From VGEM01 sp033764265 (lineage in GTDB: Bacteria; Pseudomonadota; Alphaproteobacteria; Rhodospirillales; Rhodospirillaceae): a stretch of DNA of 12,166 nt. The notes below the pieces were generated by a model. It was not told the origin of the DNA. It saw nothing but the letters and a program-made list of their open reading frames with translations, and did not search any database. The position numbers and the translations under genes are program-made. Positions 1 to 6,611 of the stretch are shown one piece after another. Positions within the stretch are counted from its first letter, which is position 1; each line of letters starts with the position of its first letter. Location of the stretch: contig JANRJB010000296.1 in NCBI GenBank assembly GCA_033764265.1, positions 1 to 12,166 on the forward strand, in the 5' to 3' direction.

Positions 1-102
1 CGCATGGGCTGGCCGGTCATCGACGTGACGCGGCGATCCCTCGAGGAGACCGCCGCGTCGATCATCCAGCTTTACAACCAGCGCCACAACCTGACGGCAT
101 GA
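1..102 (+). CDS. ppsR: PEP synthase/PPDK regulatory kinase-pyrophosphorylase, C-terminal end only
   Basis: Only the last 33 codons are in the window; the gene enters from the left edge and stops with TGA at 100-102. The visible tail contains GWPVIDVTRRSLEET, which resembles the conserved C-terminus of the PPSR family (formerly DUF299). These are bifunctional Ser/Thr kinase/pyrophosphorylases that switch PEP synthase or pyruvate phosphate dikinase on and off by ADP-dependent phosphorylation and Pi-dependent dephosphorylation. The catalytic P-loop part lies outside the window, so I cannot tell which of the two target enzymes it controls. The stop overlaps the maf start as ATGA, so the two genes are probably translationally coupled. 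The location directly upstream of maf and aroE is the usual one in alphaproteobacteria and supports the call. Confidence 0.75.
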   Translation, partial: RMGWPVIDVTRRSLEETAASIIQLYNQRHNLTA

Positions 103-707
103 ACCGGATGCCCCGCCCCGTGATTCTGGCCTCGGCGTCGACCAGCCGGGCGCGGCTGTTGCGCAGCGCCGGCGTGCCGTTCAGCCAGGTCGCGGCGGCG
201 GTCGATGAAGCGGCCGTCAAGGCCGTGCTGCACGCCGAGGGGGCCACTGCCGCCGACTGCGCGGAGACACTGGCCGAAATGAAGGCCGTAAAAGTCTCCC
301 AGGGCCAACCGGACGCGCTCGTGATCGGGGCCGATCAGCTGCTCGATTGCCAAGGGGCATGGTTCGACAAACCCCAGGACATGGCGGCCGCCGGCGGGCA
401 TCTGACCGCCCTGTCCGGAGCGACGCACACGCTGGCGACATCGGTGGTCGTCGCCCTGGGCGGCGCGCGCATCTGGCACCATGCGGAGCAGCCCGCCCTG
501 ACCATGCGGACCCTGTCCGAGGCATTCATCGCGCACTATCTCGATGCGGTCGGCGACGCGGTGCTGTCGTCGGTCGGGGCCTATCACCTTGAGGGTCGCG
601 GCGCCCAACTGTTTGCCAGGATCGACGGCGACTACTTCGCCATTCTGGGACTGCCGCTGATACCGTTGCTTGCCTTCCTGCGCGAGCACGGCATTCTGCC
701 GACCTGA
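99..707 (+). CDS. maf: Maf-family nucleoside triphosphate pyrophosphatase
   Basis: 202 residues, the normal size for the family. Maf proteins hydrolyse non-canonical or modified nucleoside triphosphates to monophosphate and PPi in the cytoplasm, limiting their incorporation into nucleic acids. The N-terminal LASASTSRARLL (residues 10-21) is the phosphate-binding signature. VIGADQLL (residues 75-82) carries the catalytic Asp79, and the FDKP motif follows at 89-92. A Gln directly after the catalytic Asp resembles the E. coli YceF (m7GTP) branch more than the YhdE (dTTP/UTP) branch, whose motif reads ADT; this is an inference from one position. The start ATG at 99 overlaps the upstream TGA (ATGA) and has no obvious Shine-Dalgarno, which fits translational coupling. 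The next gene, aroE, begins about 10 bases after the stop. Confidence 0.93.
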   Translation: MNRMPRPVILASASTSRARLLRSAGVPFSQVAAAVDEAAVKAVLHAEGATAADCAETLAEMKAVKVSQGQPDALVIGADQLLDCQGAWFDKPQDMAAAGGHLTALSGATHTLATSVVVALGGARIWHHAEQPALTMRTLSEAFIAHYLDAVGDAVLSSVGAYHLEGRGAQLFARIDGDYFAILGLPLIPLLAFLREHGILPT

Positions 708-717
708 CGGAAAACGG

Positions 718-1578
718 ATGCAGGCCATGGCGATCTCCGGCAAGGCGCGGCTCGCGGGCGTGATCGGCTGGCCCGTCGGCCATTCCAAGTCGCCGGCCCT
801 GCATTCCTATTGGATCGCAAAGCACGGGCTTGACGCGGCATATGTGCCGCTGGCGGTGCGGCCCGAACGTCTGAAGGACGCCCTGACCGGCCTGGTGGCG
901 CTGGGGTTCGCCGGCGCCAACCTCACAATCCCGCACAAACAGGCCGCGCTCGCGCTGCTCGACGACATTACGCCCACCGCCGCCCGCATCGGCGCGGTGA
1001 ATACTTTATTCATCGATGCAAACGGCCGCATCACCGGCACCAACACCGACGCGTTCGGGTTCTTGGCCAACCTCAAGCATGCGGTGACGGGTTTTGACGG
1101 CGCGGGTGCCGCGGTGGTCATCGGCGCGGGCGGCGCGGCACGGGCAGCGTGCGTGGCGCTGATCGATGCGGGCTGCGCGTCCATCAGCGTCATCAACCGG
1201 ACGGCGGCGCGGGCCGAAGCATTGGCGGCCGACTTAGGCGGACCGGTGCGGGTCGTGCCCTGGGCGGGCCGCGCGGCCGCCTTGGGAAACGCGGCGCTGC
1301 TGGTCAACACCACCAGCCTCGGCATGACCGGTCAACCGCCGCTGGACCTCGACCTCAAGGCCTTGCCGGCGGGCGCCGTGGTCAATGATCTGGTCTATTC
1401 GCCCCTTGAGACGCCGTTGCTGGCCGCGGCGCGCCGGAGCGGCAACCCGGTTGTCGATGGGCTTGGCATGCTGCTGTACCAGGCCCAGGCGGGGTTTGCC
1501 GGCTGGTTCGGGGTTACGCCCGAGGTGACCGCGGACCTGCGCGCCCATGTCATGAATGCCGATGTCCTTACATCCTAA
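718..1578 (+). CDS. aroE: Shikimate dehydrogenase (NADP+)
   Basis: 286 residues from the ATG at 718. It reduces 3-dehydroshikimate to shikimate with NADPH, a cytoplasmic step of aromatic amino acid synthesis. The substrate-binding SKSP is at residues 23-26 and NLTIPHK ends with catalytic Lys74. AVNTL is at 93-97, and GTNTD ends at Asp111, the second catalytic residue. The Rossmann NADP loop GAGGAARA is at 136-143, followed by an NRT motif that contacts the 2'-phosphate. The C-terminal DLVYSPLETPLL and GLGMLLYQA blocks complete the family signature. The frame is open back to 670, but that start lies inside maf; 718 has a CGGAA ribosome-binding-like element 5 bases upstream. A second ATG at 727 is also possible. 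The 3' end overlaps the longest reading of coaE. Confidence 0.95.
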   Translation: MQAMAISGKARLAGVIGWPVGHSKSPALHSYWIAKHGLDAAYVPLAVRPERLKDALTGLVALGFAGANLTIPHKQAALALLDDITPTAARIGAVNTLFIDANGRITGTNTDAFGFLANLKHAVTGFDGAGAAVVIGAGGAARAACVALIDAGCASISVINRTAARAEALAADLGGPVRVVPWAGRAAALGNAALLVNTTSLGMTGQPPLDLDLKALPAGAVVNDLVYSPLETPLLAAARRSGNPVVDGLGMLLYQAQAGFAGWFGVTPEVTADLRAHVMNADVLTS

Positions 1579-2278
1579 GGGCGCCAAAACCTTGCCGACA
1601 CGAAACGATCCGCGCGGATCGCGGCTACGGGCGGTTCGCCAGCATCCGACCGTGATCGGCCTGACCGGCTCGATCGCCATGGGCAAATCGACGGCGGCCG
1701 CGATGCTGCGCCGCATGGGCTTGCCGGTGTTCGATTCCGACGCCGCGGTGCATCGTCTTACCGCGCCGGGCGCCCCGGCGTTGGCCGATATCAACCGGCT
1801 GGTTCCGGCCGCGGTGCGTCCCGGCCCCGACGGACAATTGGCTCTGGACCGCAAGGCCCTTGGTATCGCCGCATTCGGCGATCCCCGCGTCTTGGCAGCG
1901 CTTGAGCGCATCCTCCATCCGCGGGTCACGGCGCTGCGCCGGCAATGGCTTGCGGCGCAGCTGCGGCAGCGACGGTCGGTGGTGGTGGCGGACATCCCGC
2001 TTCTATTCGAGACCGGCGCCGACCGCGACTGCACCGCCGTCTGGGTGGTTTCGGCGCCCACGTTCCTGCAGCGGCAGCGGGCCTTGCGGCGGCCAGGCAT
2101 GACTGCGGACAAGCTGGCGGGCGCGCTGGCCCGGCAGTGGGCCGATCGCGACAAGCGCCGCGCCGCCGATGTCGTGGTCCCGACCGGGATCGGGCATCAC
2201 GTCACCTTGCGCCGCCTGCGCCGCGCGCTCAGATTGCTCGCCGGCAGACCAACAGGCGCAACCGCCGACCATGCGTGA
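1556..2278 (+). CDS. coaE: Dephospho-CoA kinase
   Basis: This enzyme phosphorylates the 3'-hydroxyl of the ribose of dephospho-CoA, the last step of coenzyme A synthesis. From the ATG at 1556 (240 residues) the P-loop GSIAMGKST is at residues 38-46, followed by FDSDAAVH, a HPRV motif and the ADIPLLFE strand. The C-terminal RRAADVVVPTG block is typical of alphaproteobacterial CoaE. The first 32 residues are not family-like, since most homologues start 1-5 residues before the P-loop strand. The true start may be TTG 1592, preceded by AAGGG at 1577-1581, or GTG 1652. I give the longest version because the sequence does not decide. The end overlaps dnaQ by 8 bases. Confidence 0.92.
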   Translation: MPMSLHPKGAKTLPTRNDPRGSRLRAVRQHPTVIGLTGSIAMGKSTAAAMLRRMGLPVFDSDAAVHRLTAPGAPALADINRLVPAAVRPGPDGQLALDRKALGIAAFGDPRVLAALERILHPRVTALRRQWLAAQLRQRRSVVVADIPLLFETGADRDCTAVWVVSAPTFLQRQRALRRPGMTADKLAGALARQWADRDKRRAADVVVPTGIGHHVTLRRLRRALRLLAGRPTGATADHA

Positions 2279-2948
2279 AATCGTCCTCGATACCGAAACC
2301 ACCGGCCTCGACCCCCTGAACGGCGACCGCATCGTCGAGATCGGCTGCGTCGAGCTGATCAATCACCTTCCAACCGGACGCACGTTCCAGCGCTATCTTG
2401 ATCCGGAACGCCCGATGAACCCCGAGGCGGCCGCGGTCAGTGGGCTGACCGACGAGTTTCTGCGCGGCAAGCCGAAATTCGCCGAAGAGGTCGACGCCTT
2501 CCTGGAGTTCGTCGCCGACGCGGCCATTGTCGCGCACAACGCCGCGTTCGATCTCGGGTTCGTCAATGCCGAGCTGAAGCGCCTGGGGCGGCCGCAATTC
2601 TCCGCCGACCGCAGCATCGACACCGTCGCGATCGCGCGGCGCAAGTTTCCCGGCGCGCAGGCCAGCCTGGATGCGCTGTGCCGGCGGTTCAATATCGATC
2701 TGTCGGCGCGCGTCAAACACGGCGCGCTGCTGGATGCCCAGCTGTTGGCGCGGGTCTATCTCGAGCTGATCGGCGGCCGCGAGCCCGGACTGGGCCTGGT
2801 CGCCGAGACCGCCGCGCGCCCGACGCTGGCGCCGGAGGCCGGCCGGTCCGCGCGTCCGGCCCGGGCCCACGCCCCGACGCCCGATGAGGCCGCGGCGCAC
2901 CAGGCGTTCGTCGCCAAGATCAAGAACGCGATCTGGACGCGGGCCTAG
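2271..2948 (+). CDS. dnaQ: DNA polymerase III epsilon subunit, 3'-5' proofreading exonuclease
   Basis: 225 residues from the ATG at 2271, which overlaps the end of coaE by 8 bases; the longer open frame upstream is coaE in another frame. It is a DEDDh exonuclease that removes misincorporated bases as part of the replicase core. Exo I is DTETTG with Asp7 and Glu9, Exo II is AHNAAFD with Asp94, and Exo III is KHGALLDAQ with His150 and Asp155, so all five catalytic residues are present. The region after about residue 170 is Pro/Ala/Arg-rich. It ends in a short predicted helix (HQAFVAKIKNAIW), corresponding to the part of epsilon that binds the alpha subunit. It is the last gene of the operon and faces secB. 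Confidence 0.96.
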   Translation: MREIVLDTETTGLDPLNGDRIVEIGCVELINHLPTGRTFQRYLDPERPMNPEAAAVSGLTDEFLRGKPKFAEEVDAFLEFVADAAIVAHNAAFDLGFVNAELKRLGRPQFSADRSIDTVAIARRKFPGAQASLDALCRRFNIDLSARVKHGALLDAQLLARVYLELIGGREPGLGLVAETAARPTLAPEAGRSARPARAHAPTPDEAAAHQAFVAKIKNAIWTRA

Positions 2949-2956
2949 TTATCGCC

Positions 2957-2970
2957 GCCGTGGCAACGGC
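2957..2970. terminator. Small hairpin between convergent dnaQ and secB stops
   Basis: GCCGT, a GGCA loop, then ACGGC forms a perfect 5-bp stem with a 4-base loop. It fills most of the 22-base gap between the two convergent stop codons. There is no T-tract on either side, so an intrinsic terminator is only a possibility; position rather than strength is the argument. Confidence 0.25.
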
Positions 2971-3492
2971 TCAGTGCTTGGTGGTCGCGGCCGCAGGATT
3001 GCGCGCCACGGTCTGCGGGGTGTCGCCGAACCGCCGGCGGTAAAGCTCGGCGAAATCGATCATTTGCAGCATCAGTGGAGGAAACCCGCCGCCGACCGTG
3101 GTGTCGCTGACCATTTGCCGCACGAACGGGAACAAGAAGCGCGGCACCTCGATCATCAGGATCGGGTGAACGTGTTCCTGCGGAATGACCCGCTCGTCCA
3201 GCTCGACCACGCCGGCGTAAACGACCTCGAGAATGAAGGCGATCCGGTCTGCCGCCTTGGCCTCGACATTGGCGGTCAGGGTCACTTCGAACAGGCTGCC
3301 GTTCAGATGGCGCACGGCCGGTTCAACGGTGATCGGGATGTCGGGCGCCTTTTGCCGGAGCTCGGTGAAAATCTCCGGGGCATGGGGCACTTCAAATGAA
3401 AAATCGCGGACATACTGGCCACGGAACCGCAGGGGTACGCTGTCCGCCGCCGGGCCCGGGCCAGCCCCAGCCGTTGCCGTTGTGTCGCTCAT
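2971..3492 (-). CDS. secB: Protein-export chaperone SecB
   Basis: 173 residues, within the usual range. SecB is a cytoplasmic homotetrameric chaperone that keeps preproteins unfolded and hands them to SecA. The first 20 or so residues are a low-complexity Ala/Gly/Pro stretch. The conserved core then starts with QYVRDFSFEVPHAP, continues through VYAGVVELD, and ends with the signature PRFLFPFVRQMVSD, GGGFPPLMLQMIDFAELY. The frame is open far upstream, but the start at 3492 is well supported: GGGAG lies 7 bases before the ATG (minus-strand positions 3504-3500) and homologues begin here. The Cys usually found just before the PRxLFP motif is Val here. It converges on dnaQ and diverges from the Tim44-like gene. 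Confidence 0.96.
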   Translation of the reverse strand: MSDTTATAGAGPGPAADSVPLRFRGQYVRDFSFEVPHAPEIFTELRQKAPDIPITVEPAVRHLNGSLFEVTLTANVEAKAADRIAFILEVVYAGVVELDERVIPQEHVHPILMIEVPRFLFPFVRQMVSDTTVGGGFPPLMLQMIDFAELYRRRFGDTPQTVARNPAAATTKH

Positions 3493-3543
3493 GTCCGTGC
3501 TCCCAGAATTTGGCCGGGCGCCTTGAATCGCTTGATAAAACGC

Positions 3544-3574
3544 GGCGCCGTCGAGTGTCGCCGGGCGCCGTCGA
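3544..3574. repeat. 11-base direct repeat upstream of secB
   Basis: GGCGCCGTCGA occurs at 3544-3554 and again at 3564-3574, a spacing of exactly 20 bases, with the flanking bases partly matching as well. This lies 50-80 bases upstream of the secB start, in its probable leader or promoter. It could be a regulator site on one face of the helix, or chance in GC-rich DNA. Confidence 0.4.
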
Positions 3575-3664
3575 CCGGCGGGCCCCCGCAAGCGGGCCGG
3601 ACCTAACACGCTTCCCAAGTTCAGCACAAGTCGCGCCCGGGCCGTGCGCCGGCGGTTCAAATGG

Positions 3665-3693
3665 TTGCCCTTTCCCGGCCAAGCACCTATTTT
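3665..3693 (+). promoter_or_regulatory. Candidate sigma-70 type promoter for the Tim44-like/mltA operon
   Basis: TTGCCC at 3665-3670 (4 of 6 to TTGACA), a 17-base spacer, then TATTTT at 3688-3693 (4 of 6 to TATAAT). It is one of the few AT-rich spots in the intergenic region and would give a leader of about 75 bases. The match is moderate and read by eye only. Confidence 0.35.
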
Positions 3694-3776
3694 CAAGTGA
3701 TCGCCGAACCCGGCGCGGGCGTATTTCGATCGCTATCGGCAACCGCAGAACTCGGCGACAACCAGTACCGGCGCCC

Positions 3777-4472
3777 ATGGAAAGCTTCCAGTTCATCGAT
3801 ATCATTCTGCTGGCGATGGTCGCCGGATTCATCGTGCTCAGGCTGCGCAGCGTGCTGGGCCGTCGCACCGGCCACGAGCCGGAACCGCGCCGCGACGGCC
3901 GCGCCCCGGATCGCTTCCCGATCGGCGCCGAAGACAACGTGGTGCCGATCCCCACGCCGGCCGCCGGCCAGGCGCGCCGGTCGCGCACGCCCGACATCGA
4001 GCCCGCCTATCAGGGCACGCCGCTCGAGCCCGGGCTGGTCGCCCTCAAGATGGCCGATCCATCGTTCGACGTGGCGCGCTTCCTGACCGGCGCCACCCAG
4101 GCCTTCGAACTGATCGTGGCGGCCTATGCCAAGCACGACACCGATACACTGAAGCCGCTGCTCAGCGCCGACGTCTACGCCCGCTTCGCCACGGCCATCC
4201 AGGACCGCGAGGAACGCGGCGAAACCCTGGAGACCGAACTCGTCGCGCTCAAGCCGGCCAAGCTGGAATCGGTGGAGATGCAAGGGTCCCGCGCCCTGGT
4301 CTCGGTGCGTTTTCAAAGCGAACAGGTCAACGTGGTCAAGAACGCCAAGGGCGAGCCGATCGAGGGCGACAAGGACCACGTCGATAGCATCACCGACATC
4401 TGGACCTTCGCGCGCGACACCCGCAGCCGCGATCCCAACTGGGCTCTGGTGGCCACACAAAGCGTCGAGTGA
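3777..4472 (+). CDS. Tim44/TimA-like membrane-anchored protein
   Basis: 231 residues from the ATG at 3777; upstream in-frame sequence is intergenic. Residues about 5-25 (FIDIILLAMVAGFIVLRL) form a single N-terminal membrane helix. A Pro/Arg-rich linker follows, then a globular domain from about residue 95, starting ARFLTGATQAFELIVAAYAKHD and ending TDIWTFARD...WALVATQSVE. This is the architecture of bacterial Tim44-domain (PF04280) proteins, cytosolic-facing or peripheral membrane proteins related to the mitochondrial import-motor anchor. Caulobacter TimA is a studied example, but the bacterial function is not settled. The location divergent from secB and 12 bases before mltA is the usual alphaproteobacterial context and supports the call. 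Confidence 0.87.
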   Translation: MESFQFIDIILLAMVAGFIVLRLRSVLGRRTGHEPEPRRDGRAPDRFPIGAEDNVVPIPTPAAGQARRSRTPDIEPAYQGTPLEPGLVALKMADPSFDVARFLTGATQAFELIVAAYAKHDTDTLKPLLSADVYARFATAIQDREERGETLETELVALKPAKLESVEMQGSRALVSVRFQSEQVNVVKNAKGEPIEGDKDHVDSITDIWTFARDTRSRDPNWALVATQSVE

Positions 4473-4484
4473 CGGCGCCGCGCG

Positions 4485-5744
4485 ATGCGGATGCTGCCGC
4501 GTGATCCCTCCGACCGCGAATTTCTGATCGCCCTGGCGCTGGCCGCCATGCTCGGCGGCATCCTCGGCGCCGGTCTCGTGTATTGGCTGCGGCCGCCAAA
4601 GGCCCCGCCGGTTGCGGCACCGGCGCCAACCGCGCCGCAGCCACCACCAGCCGCCGCCGACTACACCCCAGTCCCATTCGCCGCCCTGCCCGGCTGGGCC
4701 GACGATTCGATTGGCGACATCGGCCCGGCGCTGCGGCTCAGTTGCACGGCGCTGGTCGCGCAAGACACCCAGTCGCCAGTCGGCGCCGGCGTTGCGGCCC
4801 GGCCCAGAGGCGCATGGCGCGCGGCGTGCGACATGCTGACGGCCGCCACGGATCCCGCTGCTCTGCGCCAGGTCCTGGAGTCCGCGTTCGAACCGCTGGC
4901 GGTCAGCGTCGGCGGCAACGACCGCGGCACGTTCACCGGCTACTACGAAGCCACTCTGACCGGCGATCTGTCCCGCAGTGCGCGCTTCGCCGTGCCGCTT
5001 TACGGCCTGCCCGACGACCTGATCAATGTGCCGGTGAAGGACTTCCTGCCGCCCAACACCGCGCTTGGCGATGTCCCGGCCGCCCTGGTCGGCCGCGTCG
5101 TCGACCGCAAGCTCGCGCCCTATCACGACCGCGCCGCCATCGACGGCGCCGACGCCGTGGCCGACAAGGCCCCGGTCATCGCCTGGGTCGAAGACCCGGT
5201 CGAAGCGCACATCCTGCACATCCAGGGCTCAGGCCAGGTCAGCCTGCCCGACGGCACCACCATCCGCGTCGGGTTCGCCGGCTCCAACGGCCGGGCCTTC
5301 ACCGGGCTCGGCAGCATCCTGTTGGCCGAAGGCGTGCTCAAGCCCGGCCAGGCCTCGATGATCGGCGTGCGCGACTGGCTCAAGGCCAATCCCGCGCGCG
5401 CCGCCGAGCTGATGAACCGCAACGCGCGCTACATCTTCTTCCGCCGCATCGACGGGCCGGGGCCGATCGGCGCGCAAGGCGTGCCGCTGACCGCGTTGCG
5501 ATCGCTCGCGGTCGACCCGCGCTTCGTTCCGCTCGGCGCGCCGGTGTGGCTCGACACCGCCGACCCCGATGGCGTCCCCCTACGGCGGCTGATGGTGGCC
5601 CAGGACGTCGGCGCGGCCATCACCGGGGCGGTGCGCGGCGACGTGTTCTGGGGCACCGGCGCGGCTGCCTTCGACAAGGCCGCCCGCATGAAAAGCCCAG
5701 GGCGATTTTTCGTGCTGGTGCCGCGGGCCGCCGACGGCCGTTAA
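4485..5744 (+). CDS. mltA: Membrane-bound lytic murein transglycosylase A
   Basis: 419 residues. It cleaves the MurNAc-GlcNAc bond of peptidoglycan with formation of 1,6-anhydroMurNAc, on the periplasmic side of the envelope. The MltA domain is marked by GTFTGYYE at residues 148-155, HIQGSG, DGTTIRVGFAGSNGRAFTGLG and RNARYIFFR. The C-terminal 3D domain has LRSLAVDPRFVPLGAPVWLDT and AQDVGAAITGAVRGDVFWGTG, in which Asp374 aligns with the catalytic Asp of E. coli MltA. Residues about 12-34 are a hydrophobic helix without a lipobox Cys, so this protein should be anchored by an uncleaved signal helix rather than as an outer-membrane lipoprotein. A Pro/Ala linker follows at about 36-58. It is 12 bases after the Tim44-like gene, almost certainly in the same operon. 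Confidence 0.95.
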   Translation: MRMLPRDPSDREFLIALALAAMLGGILGAGLVYWLRPPKAPPVAAPAPTAPQPPPAAADYTPVPFAALPGWADDSIGDIGPALRLSCTALVAQDTQSPVGAGVAARPRGAWRAACDMLTAATDPAALRQVLESAFEPLAVSVGGNDRGTFTGYYEATLTGDLSRSARFAVPLYGLPDDLINVPVKDFLPPNTALGDVPAALVGRVVDRKLAPYHDRAAIDGADAVADKAPVIAWVEDPVEAHILHIQGSGQVSLPDGTTIRVGFAGSNGRAFTGLGSILLAEGVLKPGQASMIGVRDWLKANPARAAELMNRNARYIFFRRIDGPGPIGAQGVPLTALRSLAVDPRFVPLGAPVWLDTADPDGVPLRRLMVAQDVGAAITGAVRGDVFWGTGAAAFDKAARMKSPGRFFVLVPRAADGR

Positions 5745-5761
5745 CGGCTGCGCAGATCGGT

Positions 5762-6208
5762 TCAGCGCTGATCAGGCAGCACCACGATCTGGTGCGAACC
5801 CGCCCCGGGGACTGCGGCGGGTGGAATCGTGCGGTCGAAGGTCACGAGGCGGCCCTTGCGTCGCACGACCAGGGCGAGCAAATAGAGATCCGTGATCAGC
5901 CCGGGACTTAGAATGTGTTCGGTATCGACACGGGCCGTATCCAGAATTGAAAGATCATCCGGCCAGAACACGTGATCTGTTGCCATCGTCGCGGCACGCA
6001 GACGACTGGACGCTTCCGACACAGACACCGGGTTGGGATACTTCGGTTGCGACAGGACGCGCACAAAACCGTTCTGGGTGAGCGGGCACGACGCCCACCC
6101 GGACGGGCGTTCCCGCCGCCACCACGCGTGCGCCGGCTCGTGGTGAATGTGGGCGGGATCGAACAGGGCGATGAGGACGTTGACGTCAAACAGCGCGCGC
6201 AAGACCAC
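5762..6208 (-). CDS. vapC: VapC-family PIN-domain ribonuclease toxin
   Basis: 148 residues from a GTG at 6208; a TTG two codons later is an alternative start. PIN-domain VapC toxins are Mg-dependent endoribonucleases that cut tRNA or rRNA and stop translation until bound by VapB. Visible motifs are LFDVNVLIALFDP with Asp8, CPLTQNGFVRVLSQP at 41-55, ITDLYLLALV with Asp107 and LVTFDR with Asp125. The second acidic position of the four-acid PIN site, usually Glu in the TENG/TELG motif, is Gln45 here. Related VapCs with TQNG exist as far as I recall, so inactivation cannot be concluded. It lies 24 bases downstream of vapB and converges on mltA with a 17-base gap. Base composition looks somewhat less GC-rich than the neighbouring genes, consistent with acquisition by transfer. 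Confidence 0.9.
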   Translation of the reverse strand: MVLRALFDVNVLIALFDPAHIHHEPAHAWWRRERPSGWASCPLTQNGFVRVLSQPKYPNPVSVSEASSRLRAATMATDHVFWPDDLSILDTARVDTEHILSPGLITDLYLLALVVRRKGRLVTFDRTIPPAAVPGAGSHQIVVLPDQR

Positions 6209-6232
6209 CCCGCACGGCCAGCGCGGCCGGCC

Positions 6233-6460
6233 TCACGTGTCCTCCAGAAGCGAGTCAACATCCGCCGGCGTCACCGGTCGGCCGCCCTTCGGCAACAACG
6301 CGAATCCGCCACGCACGTGGTTCGCAGTGCGGGACGCGCGGGCCTGAAGCCCCCGCCGCGCCAGGTCGGAGATCATGCGTCCGGCTGTGATTTTTCGCGC
6401 CCGGGCCAGGGCCTTTGCCGCGCGCAGAACGTCGTCGTCGATATCGATGGTGGTGCGCAT
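6233..6460 (-). CDS. vapB: VapB-type ribbon-helix-helix antitoxin
   Basis: 75 residues. MRTTIDIDDDVLRAAKALAR and the following ITAGRMISDLARRGL form a CopG/Arc-like ribbon-helix-helix DNA-binding domain (residues 1-38). The C-terminal half, GGFALLPKGGRPVTPADVDSLLED, resembles antitoxin tails that wrap the partner PIN toxin and block its active site. Such antitoxins usually bind their own promoter, alone or with VapC, and repress it. Direct repeats flanking the -10 box immediately upstream are candidate operators. The ATG at 6460 has no room for a Shine-Dalgarno if the predicted promoter is right, so it may be translated from a nearly leaderless mRNA. Confidence 0.9.
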   Translation of the reverse strand: MRTTIDIDDDVLRAAKALARARKITAGRMISDLARRGLQARASRTANHVRGGFALLPKGGRPVTPADVDSLLEDT

Positions 6461-6482
6461 GCATCAGATGATACTGCATCAG
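6460..6482 (-). repeat. Paired CTGATGCA repeats, candidate VapB operator
   Basis: On the minus strand CTGATGCA occurs at 6482-6475 and again at 6467-6460, in the same orientation, 15 bases apart. Between them lie GTATCAT and therefore the predicted -10 hexamer. The second copy ends on the A of the vapB ATG. Occupancy of either copy would block RNA polymerase, as expected for toxin-antitoxin autoregulation. Confidence 0.55.
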
Positions 6483-6496
6483 TTCGGCCAGGTCTA
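6468..6496 (-). promoter_or_regulatory. Predicted vapBC promoter
   Basis: Reading the minus strand, TAGACC (6496-6491, 4 of 6 to TTGACA), a 17-base spacer, then TATCAT (6473-6468, 5 of 6 to TATAAT). Transcription would start about 7 bases on, near 6461, essentially at the vapB start codon (6460). Confidence 0.5.
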
Positions 6497-6611
6497 TCCG
6501 GGGTGCGCGCCGCGCCTGGGTCGGCCGTTTAGGTTCGGGTAAGCTTTGGCCGCTAACGTTTTCGACCGCGCCGTGGGGTCCGACGGCGCCCACGGATCGA
6601 CGCGAGTTCCG

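Larger units (their letters stand above)
3493..3776. other. Divergent intergenic region between secB and the Tim44-like gene
   Basis: There are 284 bases without a credible gene. Open frames run through it, but they are only extensions of the neighbouring genes. It holds the secB ribosome-binding site, a pair of 11-base direct repeats (3544-3574), GC-rich inverted repeats around 3559-3600, and a plus-strand promoter candidate at 3665-3693. I found no convincing -35/-10 pair for secB. Confidence 0.7.

Noticed and set aside
72..788. Minus-strand open frame opposite maf
   Set aside because: There are no motifs and it spans the maf gene and the start of aroE; Maf signatures are on the plus strand.
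3693..5219. Minus-strand open frame of 508 codons opposite the Tim44-like gene and mltA
   Set aside because: It covers two clearly real genes on the opposite strand and has a low-complexity Gly/Arg/Asp/Val-rich translation with no recognisable motif.
5737..5748. Palindrome GCCGTTAACGGC at the mltA stop codon
   Set aside because: It is a 12-base palindrome with no loop and no T-tract, so it is a poor terminator; likely chance, though it could be a short site for a dimeric protein.
4583..5911. Plus-strand open frame of 442 codons overlapping mltA in another frame
   Set aside because: The Arg/Ala/Gly-rich translation is typical of a frame-shifted reading of high-GC DNA; mltA is in the other frame with full motifs.
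5972..6532. Plus-strand open frame opposite vapBC
   Set aside because: The opposite strand encodes a recognisable PIN toxin and ribbon-helix-helix antitoxin in proper operon order.
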